DNA of 27,588 nucleotides from Helicobacteraceae bacterium (GCA_031275395.1 JAISOU010000024.1:1-27588); one strand, 5' to 3'; positions 15,810-24,737 are shown, counted from the first letter of the stretch. A program made the numbers and translations. The notes: generated by a model not told the origin, from the letters alone.

Positions 15810-17767
15810 TGTCGTTCCTCTGTAATTTCTAACGTAACCGCGATCGCCGTTTTAGCCCCGATCACGCCAAAGTCTAGGGCGATCGCAACGCCTTGGCAGG
15901 TCAGATCGACGCCGCTTTCGCTTTGGCTTACCGTGTATAGCGGGTGCGAAAGCGCGACAAAATAGCGATCGGCTTTTAGCGCGATCGTTAGATTCAAATA
16001 CGGATCGAACAACTCCATTTTTTTTGCCGCTCCAAAAACGCTCTCCTCGATCGCGCTTTTGCCGTTGATAGTAGTTTGCGCCAAATCGGCAAAGTGAAAA
16101 TTATGCTCTTGCGCGTAGCGCCCGCCCGATTGGATTGTAACGATCGAGCTAATCGCGTTTTTGCCGATCTGATAGCTTTTTTGAACAAGGCTCGTCGAAA
16201 ACCTTGCCTCCTCTTTGCCGCTTTCGGTTTTATAGACGACGTTGGCGAGCGTTTCAGCTTCGCTAAAACGTTGCGAAAAGAAACCTTCTAAATCAAATTC
16301 GCCGTCGATTAAATGATCGATAAAACCGCCGCGAACGTAACGATCCGCTACGAGATGTCTTAACGCTTTTTCGTCGGCGCAAAGGTTTGATTCGTTATGT
16401 ATCGTTTTGATCCCTTCGCTAGCATTTTCGTTTATTTCCTTTTTTTTGATCTTGCTATGATAGGCTTCTTTTCGTCGCGTCAGAGTATTTAAAAGATTAA
16501 AGCGCGCCGATCGCATATAAAGCCCCGTTAGCGCCGCGCCTTTTGGTTCAAACTCGGCGATAAACGAGTCGGTTACTATTCTTGCCTCCAAATAGCCGTC
16601 AAGGTTCCAATCTTCGTAGTAAAAGCCGCTTTTCGGATTTAGCGCGTTTTCGGCGGCGATCAAATAACGCCACGCCGTATCGCGCAAACTTGGCAGATAT
16701 AAACCGCCGAATATGCCGTGCCAAAGACAGTCGTTGCACTGCGCTTTCAAAAGCGACTCTTGAAACTCGTCGTTGTTTCGCGGGTTTTGTTTGGACAGCG
16801 CTAGCGCTCTGCGGTGGATTCTCGCGCTCTCTTCGTATTTAACGAGAAAGTTTTTCCACGTCGCGCCGCGAACAAATATGCGCTCCTCCTCGTCTAGGCG
16901 ATTTTTAACGTTTTCAAGGCGGATCGCGTCGGCGGCGTTTAAGCTCCATTCGCCCATCTCGGCGTAAGAAACTTCGGGCGGATATACCAATCCTAGCGGC
17001 GCGTTTTGGTCTTTGTAATCTTTATAGCTCGCCGTTACGATCGACTCGTTTGCCAAAACCGCCTCGAGGAAGTTTTCTAGCCATTTTTTTTCATAAACCC
17101 ATTCGTAAGTGCCGGGCCACGATCCAAACTTTTCGCCGTCGTCAAAAAGAATAGCCGCGCCGCCGATCTTGGCGATATTATCCGCGACGACCCGATACTC
17201 CCAAAAGGGCGCCTGATAGCGAAGCGGTTGGCTGATCGGAAATAAGCCGATCGTTTTGCCGCCGTTTTCAGTAAGATACCAGCCGTTTAACGCCTCTTTG
17301 CCAACGCCCGCGCATAGCAGATGATAGTCGTCGATAATCGCGTATTGTATTCCGCAATCGACAAGATCGCCCACGATCGAAGCGTCCCATACCCGCTCGG
17401 TTAGCCACAGCCCGCTTGGTCTTTGCCCAAAGTTTTTTTCTAAAAAATCGCTTAGCTTATCGATCTGCGCTTTGCGATCGTAGGAAGGAATCGACGCTAA
17501 TATCGGTTCGTAAAAACCGCCGCCAAACCACTCGATCTGTCCGCGCTCGCTCATATTGCGCATTAACGCAAAAAGCTCGCCGTCGCGCTTTTGAATAAAC
17601 TCCAAAAGCCAGCCGCCAAAGTGCGCGCTAAACTTAAAGTCGGGAAACTCGTTTAGCGTCGCAAAAAACGGGCGGTAGGATTTGGCGATCGCTTCCAACA
17701 CGACGCGATCAAAGTTGTCGATCGGCTGATGAGAGTGAACGCCTAATAAAAAAGAGGTTTTGTTCAT
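15806..17767 (-). CDS. GH57 4-alpha-glucanotransferase / alpha-amylase-like enzyme
   Basis: Acts on alpha-1,4 glucans, most likely disproportionating maltodextrins as in the Thermococcus litoralis enzyme. Seen: 653 residues, close to that enzyme. HSHQP is at 11-15, the nucleophile is Glu124 in WLTERVW, and the acid is Asp209 or Asp210 in ILFDDGEKFGSWPGTYEW. The region from about 300 onward is the beta-sandwich C-terminal part (DUF1925/1926-like) with YYEDWNLDGY and RGGFIDHL. I choose the ATG at 17767, which overlaps the preceding TGA by one base (TGATG), over an upstream GTG at 17779: it begins MNKTSFLLGVHSHQP as in relatives. The downstream galT start overlaps its stop. No signal peptide, so cytoplasmic glycogen rather than external starch is the likely substrate. 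Confidence 0.88.
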   Translation of the reverse strand: MNKTSFLLGVHSHQPIDNFDRVVLEAIAKSYRPFFATLNEFPDFKFSAHFGGWLLEFIQKRDGELFALMRNMSERGQIEWFGGGFYEPILASIPSYDRKAQIDKLSDFLEKNFGQRPSGLWLTERVWDASIVGDLVDCGIQYAIIDDYHLLCAGVGKEALNGWYLTENGGKTIGLFPISQPLRYQAPFWEYRVVADNIAKIGGAAILFDDGEKFGSWPGTYEWVYEKKWLENFLEAVLANESIVTASYKDYKDQNAPLGLVYPPEVSYAEMGEWSLNAADAIRLENVKNRLDEEERIFVRGATWKNFLVKYEESARIHRRALALSKQNPRNNDEFQESLLKAQCNDCLWHGIFGGLYLPSLRDTAWRYLIAAENALNPKSGFYYEDWNLDGYLEARIVTDSFIAEFEPKGAALTGLYMRSARFNLLNTLTRRKEAYHSKIKKKEINENASEGIKTIHNESNLCADEKALRHLVADRYVRGGFIDHLIDGEFDLEGFFSQRFSEAETLANVVYKTESGKEEARFSTSLVQKSYQIGKNAISSIVTIQSGGRYAQEHNFHFADLAQTTINGKSAIEESVFGAAKKMELFDPYLNLTIALKADRYFVALSHPLYTVSQSESGVDLTCQGVAIALDFGVIGAKTAIAVTLEITEERQ

Positions 17768-19869
17768 CAGATATACCACGCCGCGTCAAAGTTTGGAGCG
17801 CCAAGCGTAAGCGTATTATAAAGCGGGACGCGCTGAATTAGCGTATCTTGTTTGCGAAGCAAAAACGCGACCTCTAAACGCTCTTCAGGTTTTGCAAGCG
17901 GCGCGTAGATCGCGATCTCCAGATTGTCGCTGAAAGCGACTTTGATTCCGTCGCTTTGAAACGGAGCGCGTAAAATCTCGCCGCTTAAACGAATACGGCG
18001 GTCATAAACGAACGCGCCTTGCATTTCGATTGAAAGCTCGTAGCCGCCCGCTTTGATAGGTTCTACGTTGCCGCTTAACATAAAATAGTAGTAGCGCCCG
18101 TCCGTGCCGAAATATAGCGTTTTGAATAGCGCCAGAGAGCTATCCATAGCCGAAAACGCGCGGCTCAGATCGAGTTTACCCGCGCCTACCCATTCGTAAT
18201 AACTGCTCTTTTGCCCGTCGATCTTTGGGGAAATCGAAGCGCTCTGCGCGATCTGATCGGCTACGATCTCCACGCGCTTGATCGGCTCGTTAAGCGAAGG
18301 ACGAGGTTTTAAGCCTAGAAGCCGATAGACCTGAATCAGGTGGCTTCTAAAAATCTCGTCGAACTCGGCGGCAAGCGGCGTGTAGTGATCGTCGCCATAC
18401 CACCAGAACCAATCCGATCCTTCGGCGATCATCAGCTCTTTAAGAATCGCCGTTTGCGTTTTAGCGTCGATCTTATCAAAATACTGACGCGCTATTTCGC
18501 GGGTTTGCGCCAGCTCCTCCCAGGCGCGATTTTTTTCGCTATGCCCCATCCACGTGCTAAACGATCCGTAAATCCAACTGCCCGGTTGAAGCGATTGCAG
18601 ATCGATCTGCGGCGATTCTTCCAAAGCGTAGGCCTCGGGGATTGTAACGGCGCGGCACCACTCGGCTTTGTTAAGGCGATCGTAAAGCGCGTTGAAAAAA
18701 TCAAAGGCGTTATTTTCGTAAAACTCCCACGCGTTTTCGCCGTCCAAAAAAACGGGAACAATCGCGTTGAAATCGACGGAATCATATATCCCTTTGAGTT
18801 TTGCCATAAAATCGTCCGCGGCGGCTTGAGCCTCCATACTGGAGTAGTTAAAACCGATCAGATCGCTTAAGGCTTTATCCCTAAAGAGCAATCCGATCTC
18901 GCCGCCGTCGGTTTTCAGCGAATAGCGCTTGTAGAGGTCGATACGATAGCGCGGGCTTGGCAGGCTCTTAAAAAGCACGTCCTCGTCGGTGCAGGCAAAC
19001 TTAACGCCGTTTTTGGCTAAAAGCTCCAACGCCTGAACGCTTACCGATCCTTCGGCAGGCCAGAAGCCGCGTGGTTTAACGCCAAAAACCGACTCGTACC
19101 ACTCGATCGCGCTTTGGACGTGGCGCTCCGCGTCTTCGCTAAAATCGCTCCATTTATTGGGCGCGGCGATATTAGAGTCGCTCGCTTTAGCGGCGTTCAT
19201 ATCCAAAAGAAGCGGCAAAATCGGGTGATAAAACGGCGTAGTAAAGACGGCGATCCTATCTTCCTCCTGCATAGTTTTATAAAAATGCGGAATCTGGGCG
19301 CAAAAAGTTATCAGCGTTTCTAAAAGCTCGATTTTTTCTAGCTGGCTAAAACCTGAACCTTTGGCGATCAGACTTTTTACCAGCGCGTTCGTCCGCTTTA
19401 GCATAACGCCGCACCAGCTCAACAAAAATAAAACGCTAAGCTCCGTTAGCTCCTCGCCGTCAAAATGGCGGATCGCCTCGTTTGCCGAACGAAAGCGGGA
19501 GCGTTTTTGGTGCAACTCGCTATAACGCCAAAGCGAGGGGATCATCGTGCGCTGATTGGCGAAAAAACCTTTATCTAACAGATCGGCTCTCTCCTCTTCG
19601 TTTAACATAGCGCTCTCCTTGCCAAGGAGAGATAAAAACCGATCCTGCTTCCAGCCCTCTTTTGCGTAATAATCTAGTTGCGTCATTAACGACGGCACGA
19701 GATTGTAGGTGGCGCGCACTCGCGGATAGTGGCTTTGAATCCAAAGCATATCGGCGTAGTCTTTGATCGCGTGCAAAAAAACCCAAGGCATAAGAAACTC
19801 GCCGCTTCGCTCGTCCCGATACCAAGGCTGGTGCATATGCCATAAAAAGGCGACGCTAAGTTTTTTCAC
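17767..19869 (-). CDS. GH57 amylase/amylopullulanase-like glycosidase
   Basis: Third GH57 enzyme of the operon, probably hydrolysing or debranching alpha-glucan inside the cell. Seen: 700 residues. HMHQPWY is at 11-17. The nucleophile is Glu273 in FWPAEGSVS, the acid Asp376 in VFLDGENAWEFYE, and WFWWYGDDH is typical of the amylopullulanase-like branch. From about 540 onward a separate beta-sandwich domain follows (KRVEIVADQIAQSASISPKIDG... to YNTLTLGAPNFDAAWYI), resembling the sugar-binding C-terminal module of such enzymes. The start codon is GTG with GGGAG upstream, and it overlaps the preceding stop by four bases (GTGA). There is no signal peptide. Exact bond specificity (alpha-1,4 or 1,6) cannot be read from the sequence. 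Confidence 0.85.
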   Translation of the reverse strand: MKKLSVAFLWHMHQPWYRDERSGEFLMPWVFLHAIKDYADMLWIQSHYPRVRATYNLVPSLMTQLDYYAKEGWKQDRFLSLLGKESAMLNEEERADLLDKGFFANQRTMIPSLWRYSELHQKRSRFRSANEAIRHFDGEELTELSVLFLLSWCGVMLKRTNALVKSLIAKGSGFSQLEKIELLETLITFCAQIPHFYKTMQEEDRIAVFTTPFYHPILPLLLDMNAAKASDSNIAAPNKWSDFSEDAERHVQSAIEWYESVFGVKPRGFWPAEGSVSVQALELLAKNGVKFACTDEDVLFKSLPSPRYRIDLYKRYSLKTDGGEIGLLFRDKALSDLIGFNYSSMEAQAAADDFMAKLKGIYDSVDFNAIVPVFLDGENAWEFYENNAFDFFNALYDRLNKAEWCRAVTIPEAYALEESPQIDLQSLQPGSWIYGSFSTWMGHSEKNRAWEELAQTREIARQYFDKIDAKTQTAILKELMIAEGSDWFWWYGDDHYTPLAAEFDEIFRSHLIQVYRLLGLKPRPSLNEPIKRVEIVADQIAQSASISPKIDGQKSSYYEWVGAGKLDLSRAFSAMDSSLALFKTLYFGTDGRYYYFMLSGNVEPIKAGGYELSIEMQGAFVYDRRIRLSGEILRAPFQSDGIKVAFSDNLEIAIYAPLAKPEERLEVAFLLRKQDTLIQRVPLYNTLTLGAPNFDAAWYI

Positions 19870-22370
19870 GGCTCTCCCTGTTTCCAGCGGGCGATTTTCG
19901 CCGCATATTCGGTAAGCAGTTTATTGCCCGTATCTTCGTTTTTAGCCTCGATATAGAGATGAATCGCGTCTTCGTATTGATCGGGGATCATCACGATAAA
20001 TCCGCCCTCCTGCATAATTTTCACTCCGTCGGCAAAACTGACCTCTTTACCCATAGCGTCCTCGCTGAACTTGCGCATCATCGTCCCTTTAAGCGAAATA
20101 TCGCAAGGTATCTGTTGGCGCGCGAAGTGATACCTGCCGTTTTGAACGGCTAGATTGGTAAGCGTTTCGCCCGTTTTCGCCAAAAGCTCGACAATTTTCG
20201 CGCTCGAATACATTGCGTCGAAACTTAGCCCAAACTTTGTAAAGGCAAACTCACAATCCAAAGTGGCGATCACGTCGTAGCCGCGAAGCGTTTCGGCGCT
20301 AAGGTTGTGCATTTTGCCGCGCGTAATCGTTAGGTTGGTTAATACGCTATCCAGCACGTCGGGCGCGAAAACGGGTAGATATACCTTTGTTTTTTGATCG
20401 GGATTTCCCGTCACGTTTAGTAGTTGCAAAAGGATTAAAAGCGCCTCGTGTCCCTCTAAAATCTTGCCTTCGTCGGTAAAGATCTCCAGCCTTTGCCCGT
20501 GCGGGTAGATCAAAAATCCCGCCGTCATCTTTAGGCTTTTGACGATCTGCGCGATATTAAACCGCGCGCTATCGACGTAGGTTGAAAGGCGCGAAAGTTT
20601 GCGATCGTCAAAGTAAGCGTCTAATAGGATATGCTCTAGCCCAAGATTATTAAGCGCGGCGGGATAAACCATAGAGGTGTTGCCAAAGAGCAGATCGACG
20701 GCTATTTTGGGCTTTGCCGATACGATCGCTTCCGACGAAAGCGTTTCCATAAACGCCGCCAGATATTCGCCGTTCATCGCCTGCGCTTCGTAGATATTGC
20801 CAAGCTCGTCGTTGCCCACTCTGCGAAAGTTTTCTCTAAAAAATATGCGCTCGACGTTTTTTTCTACGTTTGTATTGATAGGCAGTCCCGCCTCGTCGTA
20901 AAACAAAATCTCGGTCTGTTGCCCTAGATTTTCAGACTGCCTAAAATGAACGCCCGCGATCACGTCTTTGTGCTTGCTAAGGCTATGGCGCAAAACCGCC
21001 GAAGGGACGAAATGCGGATTTAATACGCTAACGCCCGCGCTCATCAAACCCGACATAAAGGCGCGCTTTAACATTCTCGAAGCGCGGTGATAGTCGCGGC
21101 TAACATAGATTCTCGAATTGACGGGTAGCGCGCTGGCAAAAGCGCTCGCTAGTTTTGTAGCCATTTCGCAACTAAGCTCGACATTTGTGCGCCCTTTGAC
21201 CTGTCCGCCCTCGAAGAGAGCCTTTTTATATTTATCTCCCCAAATAATGTTGCTAGAAACGATCGCGCCGTCCTCGACCGCCTTTTTAGGCCAGATAATC
21301 ACGTCTTTTTCAATATGAACGTTAGCGCCAATTTCGCAATCCTCCGCGACGATCGCGCCGTAGCTAATGGTCGTTTTCGCGCCGACGACGACGTTATTGC
21401 AAAAGACGGCGTTTTTTATGCGGCAGTTTTCGCCGATATGAACGTTGTTCCAAAGCGTACAGTTTTCTAGCAACGTTTTGGACTCCACGACGCAGTTATC
21501 GCCGATAATCGCGTTGCGAAGGATCGCGTCTTTGGCGATCTTGACGTTGTTTCCGATCGCCGCCACGCCTTCGATCGACGCGCCTTTAGGCAACTCGGAG
21601 TTTTCGCCGATAAACGCCGCGCCCTCGCCGACCTTAACCCTCTTTCCGTGAAAAGGCAGAGACACGCGCTTGTTGAGAATATCCTCCATAGCCTCGCGGT
21701 AGCTGATCGGATTGCCCACGTCGCGCCAATAACCCTGCGCGTTACAACCCCAAATCGCGATTCCTTCGTTCATCAATTTTGGAAAGAGATCTTTAGAAAA
21801 ATCGTAGTTGGTATTTTCTGGAATGTAGGACAATATTTCGGGTTCGAGAACGTAGATTCCCGTGTTGATCGTATCGCTGAATAATTCGCCCCAACCGGGT
21901 TTTTCTAAAAATCGCTTGATCTGACCTTTTTTATCGGCGATCACTACGCCAAATTGAAGCGGATCGGCGACGCTTGTTAGCGTAATCGTTAGTTTTGATT
22001 GTTTGCTTTCGTGAAAGGCGACAATTTTTTTGAAATCAAAATCGGTTATAAGATCGCCGCTGGCTATGATAAACGATTCGTTAAGCAGGGCTTCCGCCTT
22101 CTTAACCGCGCCGGCCGTGCCGTAATCGTCGTCGGGCAAAATATAGTCGATTTTAACGTCCAGTTTGCCGCCGTCGCCAAAATAGCCCTTGATAATTTCG
22201 GGCTTAAAGTATAAAAGAACGACAAACTTCCTTATGCCAATTTCGCGCAGTTGAACGATAATATATTCCATCATTGGGCGATTGAGCGCGCAAAGCATAG
22301 GCTTTGGCGTCGAGTTTGTCAAAGGCGCGATTCGCGTTCCGAACCCGCCCGCCATAACGACCGCTTTCAT
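19866..22370 (-). CDS. Sugar-1-phosphate nucleotidyltransferase fused to a degenerate phosphomannomutase domain
   Basis: 834 residues, three modules. Residues 1-235 are a nucleotidyltransferase: GGFGTR at 8-13, TPKPML, SGDLITDFD around Asp106 and EKPGW at 156-160. Residues about 245-380 form a left-handed beta-helix of hexapeptide repeats (IGENSELPKGASIEG, IGDNCVVE...). Residues about 390-834 have the layout of an alpha-D-phosphohexomutase, but without its active residues: AGVHFRQSEN (472-481) replaces TASHNP, YPHGQR (622-627) replaces DGDxDR, and IPDQYED (795-801) replaces RxSGTEP. Similar fusions in cyanobacteria and others are annotated as mannose-1-phosphate guanylyltransferase. In this operon the likely product is an NDP-glucose donor for glucan synthesis; the nucleotide is unknown. 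Strong AAGGAGG before the ATG. Confidence 0.85.
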   Translation of the reverse strand: MKAVVMAGGFGTRIAPLTNSTPKPMLCALNRPMMEYIIVQLREIGIRKFVVLLYFKPEIIKGYFGDGGKLDVKIDYILPDDDYGTAGAVKKAEALLNESFIIASGDLITDFDFKKIVAFHESKQSKLTITLTSVADPLQFGVVIADKKGQIKRFLEKPGWGELFSDTINTGIYVLEPEILSYIPENTNYDFSKDLFPKLMNEGIAIWGCNAQGYWRDVGNPISYREAMEDILNKRVSLPFHGKRVKVGEGAAFIGENSELPKGASIEGVAAIGNNVKIAKDAILRNAIIGDNCVVESKTLLENCTLWNNVHIGENCRIKNAVFCNNVVVGAKTTISYGAIVAEDCEIGANVHIEKDVIIWPKKAVEDGAIVSSNIIWGDKYKKALFEGGQVKGRTNVELSCEMATKLASAFASALPVNSRIYVSRDYHRASRMLKRAFMSGLMSAGVSVLNPHFVPSAVLRHSLSKHKDVIAGVHFRQSENLGQQTEILFYDEAGLPINTNVEKNVERIFFRENFRRVGNDELGNIYEAQAMNGEYLAAFMETLSSEAIVSAKPKIAVDLLFGNTSMVYPAALNNLGLEHILLDAYFDDRKLSRLSTYVDSARFNIAQIVKSLKMTAGFLIYPHGQRLEIFTDEGKILEGHEALLILLQLLNVTGNPDQKTKVYLPVFAPDVLDSVLTNLTITRGKMHNLSAETLRGYDVIATLDCEFAFTKFGLSFDAMYSSAKIVELLAKTGETLTNLAVQNGRYHFARQQIPCDISLKGTMMRKFSEDAMGKEVSFADGVKIMQEGGFIVMIPDQYEDAIHLYIEAKNEDTGNKLLTEYAAKIARWKQGEP

Positions 22371-22393
22371 TTTGCCTCCTTCTTATATTTTTT

Positions 22394-24052
22394 TTACGCT
22401 CCAATTTCATAATCGTAAAGTCTGCCGTAGTATTCGTTCGCCATTCTTCCAGAGTCAAATGCGGGGACAATATCGCCTATACAAGTGCGGATCATATTCG
22501 TCCATTCGCCGGGATGATCGTAGTAGAGCGGGATAATCTCGTCTTCGAGCATATCCATCAAGTTTTTATTATCTATGTAATCTTGCTCTTCGGTGGAGAG
22601 TTTTGCGTCGACCGCAGGAAGCGAAAAGCTGTTGCGCCGATGGATCGAAAACTCAGGGTGCCAGCCGTCTGGAATCGATAGGTGCAAACTACCGTTCATG
22701 CTTGCCGTCATTCCGCTTGTGCCGCTCGCTTCTCGCGTGATGCGCGGCGTGTTTAGCCAAATATCGCTACCCTGCTTGAGCCGCCGCGAAAGATTAAGCT
22801 CATAACCAACCAAAATCGCGCAACGCTTATAACTTTTGCTCAGATAGACAATCTCGTTGAAAAGGTTAATCGAGTTGCCATCGTTCGGGTGCGGTTTGCC
22901 CGCCCAGATGATCTGAACGGGTTTTTCGTCGCGGGTAACAAGATACTTGAAGCGCTCTATGTTGTGAGCGATAAGCCTAGCGCGTTTATATTCCACAAAA
23001 CGGCGCGACCATACGATCGTAAGTATGTTTGGATCGAAGAGCTTGCCCGTCTGATCCGCGACTTCGTCGAAAAGTAGCCTTTTAAGATGTTTTTTTCGCG
23101 CCACAATCTCGTAATCCTCGCCCTCTTCGTAGGCTTTTAACAGCCATTTATCAGCCCAAAAACGGCGGTTTTGCGCGTTAGTAACCGCGATGATTGTAGA
23201 GCCTGCGGGAAGATGCTCTTTCCACATATCGTTTGAAACGTCCGAGTGGATTTTAGAAACGGCGTTTGTTATCTTCGCCATGTGTAGCGCGCCTACGGTA
23301 AGGCTAAAGCGTTTTTTCGGCTGATTGGTAATCCGCTGCGCTTCCTCTTTTTGCGTCTCGCCAAAAAAACCCATACGATCGAGCAGATCAATATCGTGCT
23401 CTTCGTTGCCCGCCTTTTCGGGCGTGTGCGTGGTAAAGACGACGTGTTTTTTTACCTTGTTAATATCGCGTTCGTATTTATTGTTGTATAGATAGAAGGT
23501 CATCGGCAGAGCGTGCCCTTCGTTCATATGGTAGATATGCGGAATCTCTCCGGCCGCCTCCAATACTTTCGCACCGCCGATACCAAGCACGATCTCTTGC
23601 GCGATTCGCGTCTCCTCGCCAGCGTCGTAGAGCTTGTGCGTAATCGTACGGGTGAGAAAGTCGTTTTCGGGAATATCGGTGGTGAGTAAAAAGATCGGCG
23701 CGGAGCGAAAAGTGTCGGCTCGTAGCAGATAGGCTTTAACGAGTATCGGCGCTTTATTAACGACGATTTGAACGATAATGCCCGTATCCTCCAAAAAGGA
23801 GTAGTGCTTGCGCCTAAAATGCACCTCCATACTGCGATCTTCGCGTCGTTGCTGATCGTAGTAACCGTAACTCCACAAAATGCCGACGCCGATCACGTTC
23901 TGTTTTAGATCATATACGCTTCGCATATGGCTGCCCGCCAAAAAGCCTAGCCCGCCGGAATATATCTTTAGAGCCTGATGAATCGCAAACTCCATTGAGA
24001 AGTAAGCGACTTTGGTTTTATATTTTTCGTCAATGGCGTATGGAAACAGCAT
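22394..24052 (-). CDS. GT35 alpha-glucan phosphorylase-like protein lacking the PLP lysine
   Basis: 552 residues, similar throughout to the short (TIGR02094-type) glycogen phosphorylases: VAYFSMEFAIHQALKIYSGGLGFLAG (15-40), YHMNEGHALP (174-183), TTHTPEKAGNEEHD (207-220), NAVSKIHSDVS (263-273) and WSRRFVEYKR (348-357). In the motif that carries the pyridoxal-phosphate lysine (usually EA.GT..MK..NG) the protein reads EASGTSGMTASMNG (441-454), so Thr449 replaces the cofactor lysine. Either a subfamily works without covalent PLP, or this is a glycosyltransferase of another kind. I recall relatives in Bacteroidetes-type genomes with the same GMTA variant, which would argue against a random mutation. 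AAGGG lies about 11 bases before the ATG. It precedes the nucleotidyltransferase by 23 bases. Confidence 0.85.
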   Translation of the reverse strand: MLFPYAIDEKYKTKVAYFSMEFAIHQALKIYSGGLGFLAGSHMRSVYDLKQNVIGVGILWSYGYYDQQRREDRSMEVHFRRKHYSFLEDTGIIVQIVVNKAPILVKAYLLRADTFRSAPIFLLTTDIPENDFLTRTITHKLYDAGEETRIAQEIVLGIGGAKVLEAAGEIPHIYHMNEGHALPMTFYLYNNKYERDINKVKKHVVFTTHTPEKAGNEEHDIDLLDRMGFFGETQKEEAQRITNQPKKRFSLTVGALHMAKITNAVSKIHSDVSNDMWKEHLPAGSTIIAVTNAQNRRFWADKWLLKAYEEGEDYEIVARKKHLKRLLFDEVADQTGKLFDPNILTIVWSRRFVEYKRARLIAHNIERFKYLVTRDEKPVQIIWAGKPHPNDGNSINLFNEIVYLSKSYKRCAILVGYELNLSRRLKQGSDIWLNTPRITREASGTSGMTASMNGSLHLSIPDGWHPEFSIHRRNSFSLPAVDAKLSTEEQDYIDNKNLMDMLEDEIIPLYYDHPGEWTNMIRTCIGDIVPAFDSGRMANEYYGRLYDYEIGA

Positions 24053-24069
24053 TTTTTCTTGCCCTTAAT

Positions 24070-24414
24070 TTAACTTGCGCCGATTTTTTGCGCTAAATCG
24101 ACCTCTATATTCGCCAGATCGCTAAAAAGCGACGAAAGCGCGGAGCCTAGTCTTTGGGTTTCAAACAGCACGTAGCCGTGTTTTACGCCCGCCGTTTTGC
24201 TTGATTTAACAAAACTCTTTAGCCCGTTTTCGTTAAAACCCTGAGCGAGAAAAAAATCTACGCCGTTTTCTACGATAGAAAACTTTGCAGGGGAAGGAAC
24301 GCCCTTTTTTACGACGTATTCCACGATCAAATCGCGATGCGCGCCCGTATCCAAGAACGCTTCGATCGCCTCCAACGCGCCTTTTTTTACCTGCAAACCA
24401 ACCTCTTGCGGCAT
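24070..24414 (-). CDS. Unknown small protein, first gene of the glucan operon
   Basis: 114 residues, unrecognised. No signal peptide or membrane segment. Alternating alpha/beta: a helix (KKGALEAIEAFLD), then LIVEYVVKKGVPSPAKFSIVENGVDFFLAQGF, a helix with NENGLKSFVKSS, then KHGYVLFETQRLGSALSSLFSDL and a C-terminal helix. AGGAG sits five bases before the ATG and a TATAAT box lies 30 bases further up, so this is the promoter-proximal gene. The GT35-like gene follows after 17 bases. Conserved linkage to the glucan enzymes would suggest a regulatory or scaffolding role; the sequence alone shows nothing definite. Confidence 0.75.
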   Translation of the reverse strand: MPQEVGLQVKKGALEAIEAFLDTGAHRDLIVEYVVKKGVPSPAKFSIVENGVDFFLAQGFNENGLKSFVKSSKTAGVKHGYVLFETQRLGSALSSLFSDLANIEVDLAQKIGAS

Positions 24415-24444
24415 ATGCGCTCCTCTTAGTTTTTAGATAAAAAG

Positions 24445-24450
24445 ATTATA
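24445..24450 (-). promoter_or_regulatory. -10 box of the eight-gene glucan operon
   Basis: Perfect TATAAT on the minus strand about 30 bases before the ATG at 24414, with AGGAG in the leader and no matching -35. All seven downstream genes are separated by 23 bases or less or overlap, and no internal terminator is seen, so this is probably the promoter of the whole 11.9-kb operon. Confidence 0.5.
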
Positions 24451-24737
24451 GCCAATAATATGCTTTAAGAGAGCCAAAAAAGGACAAGTTTTGCGCGCTT
24501 TAGCGATTTTCTTAGCCTCTTTTAACGTTAAACGCCGTTTTGTTCGCGTCGATTTTGCGATCGCGCCCGCGCAAGCGCGTCGCTACGAGCTAACTAAATA
24601 AAATAGACCAAAACTATAATCGAGCTAAGGCGTATATACTTAAAATACGATCGCGGTTTTTTGTTTGTAATAGCGTATTTCAAAACCTTAAACGCTTTTT
24701 CTTCGTCGGCTACCGCTACTAAAATCCAAATTAAAAA

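Noticed and set aside
17416-17779. Upstream GTG start for the GH57 glucanotransferase gene at 17779
   Set aside because: It adds only four residues inside the previous gene and lacks a better ribosome binding site; the ATG at 17767 gives the usual N-terminus and a TGATG overlap.
18340-18870. 176-codon plus-strand open frame opposite the GH57 gene
   Set aside because: The composition is that of an antisense frame in a GC-rich-third-position gene; no ribosome binding site and no recognisable protein motif.
24460-24478. GG-N10-GC (TTTGGCTC...AAAGCAT) upstream of the glucan operon as a sigma-54 promoter
   Set aside because: Only the two dinucleotides fit; the -12 side is AAGC rather than TTGC and a perfect TATAAT lies closer to the gene.
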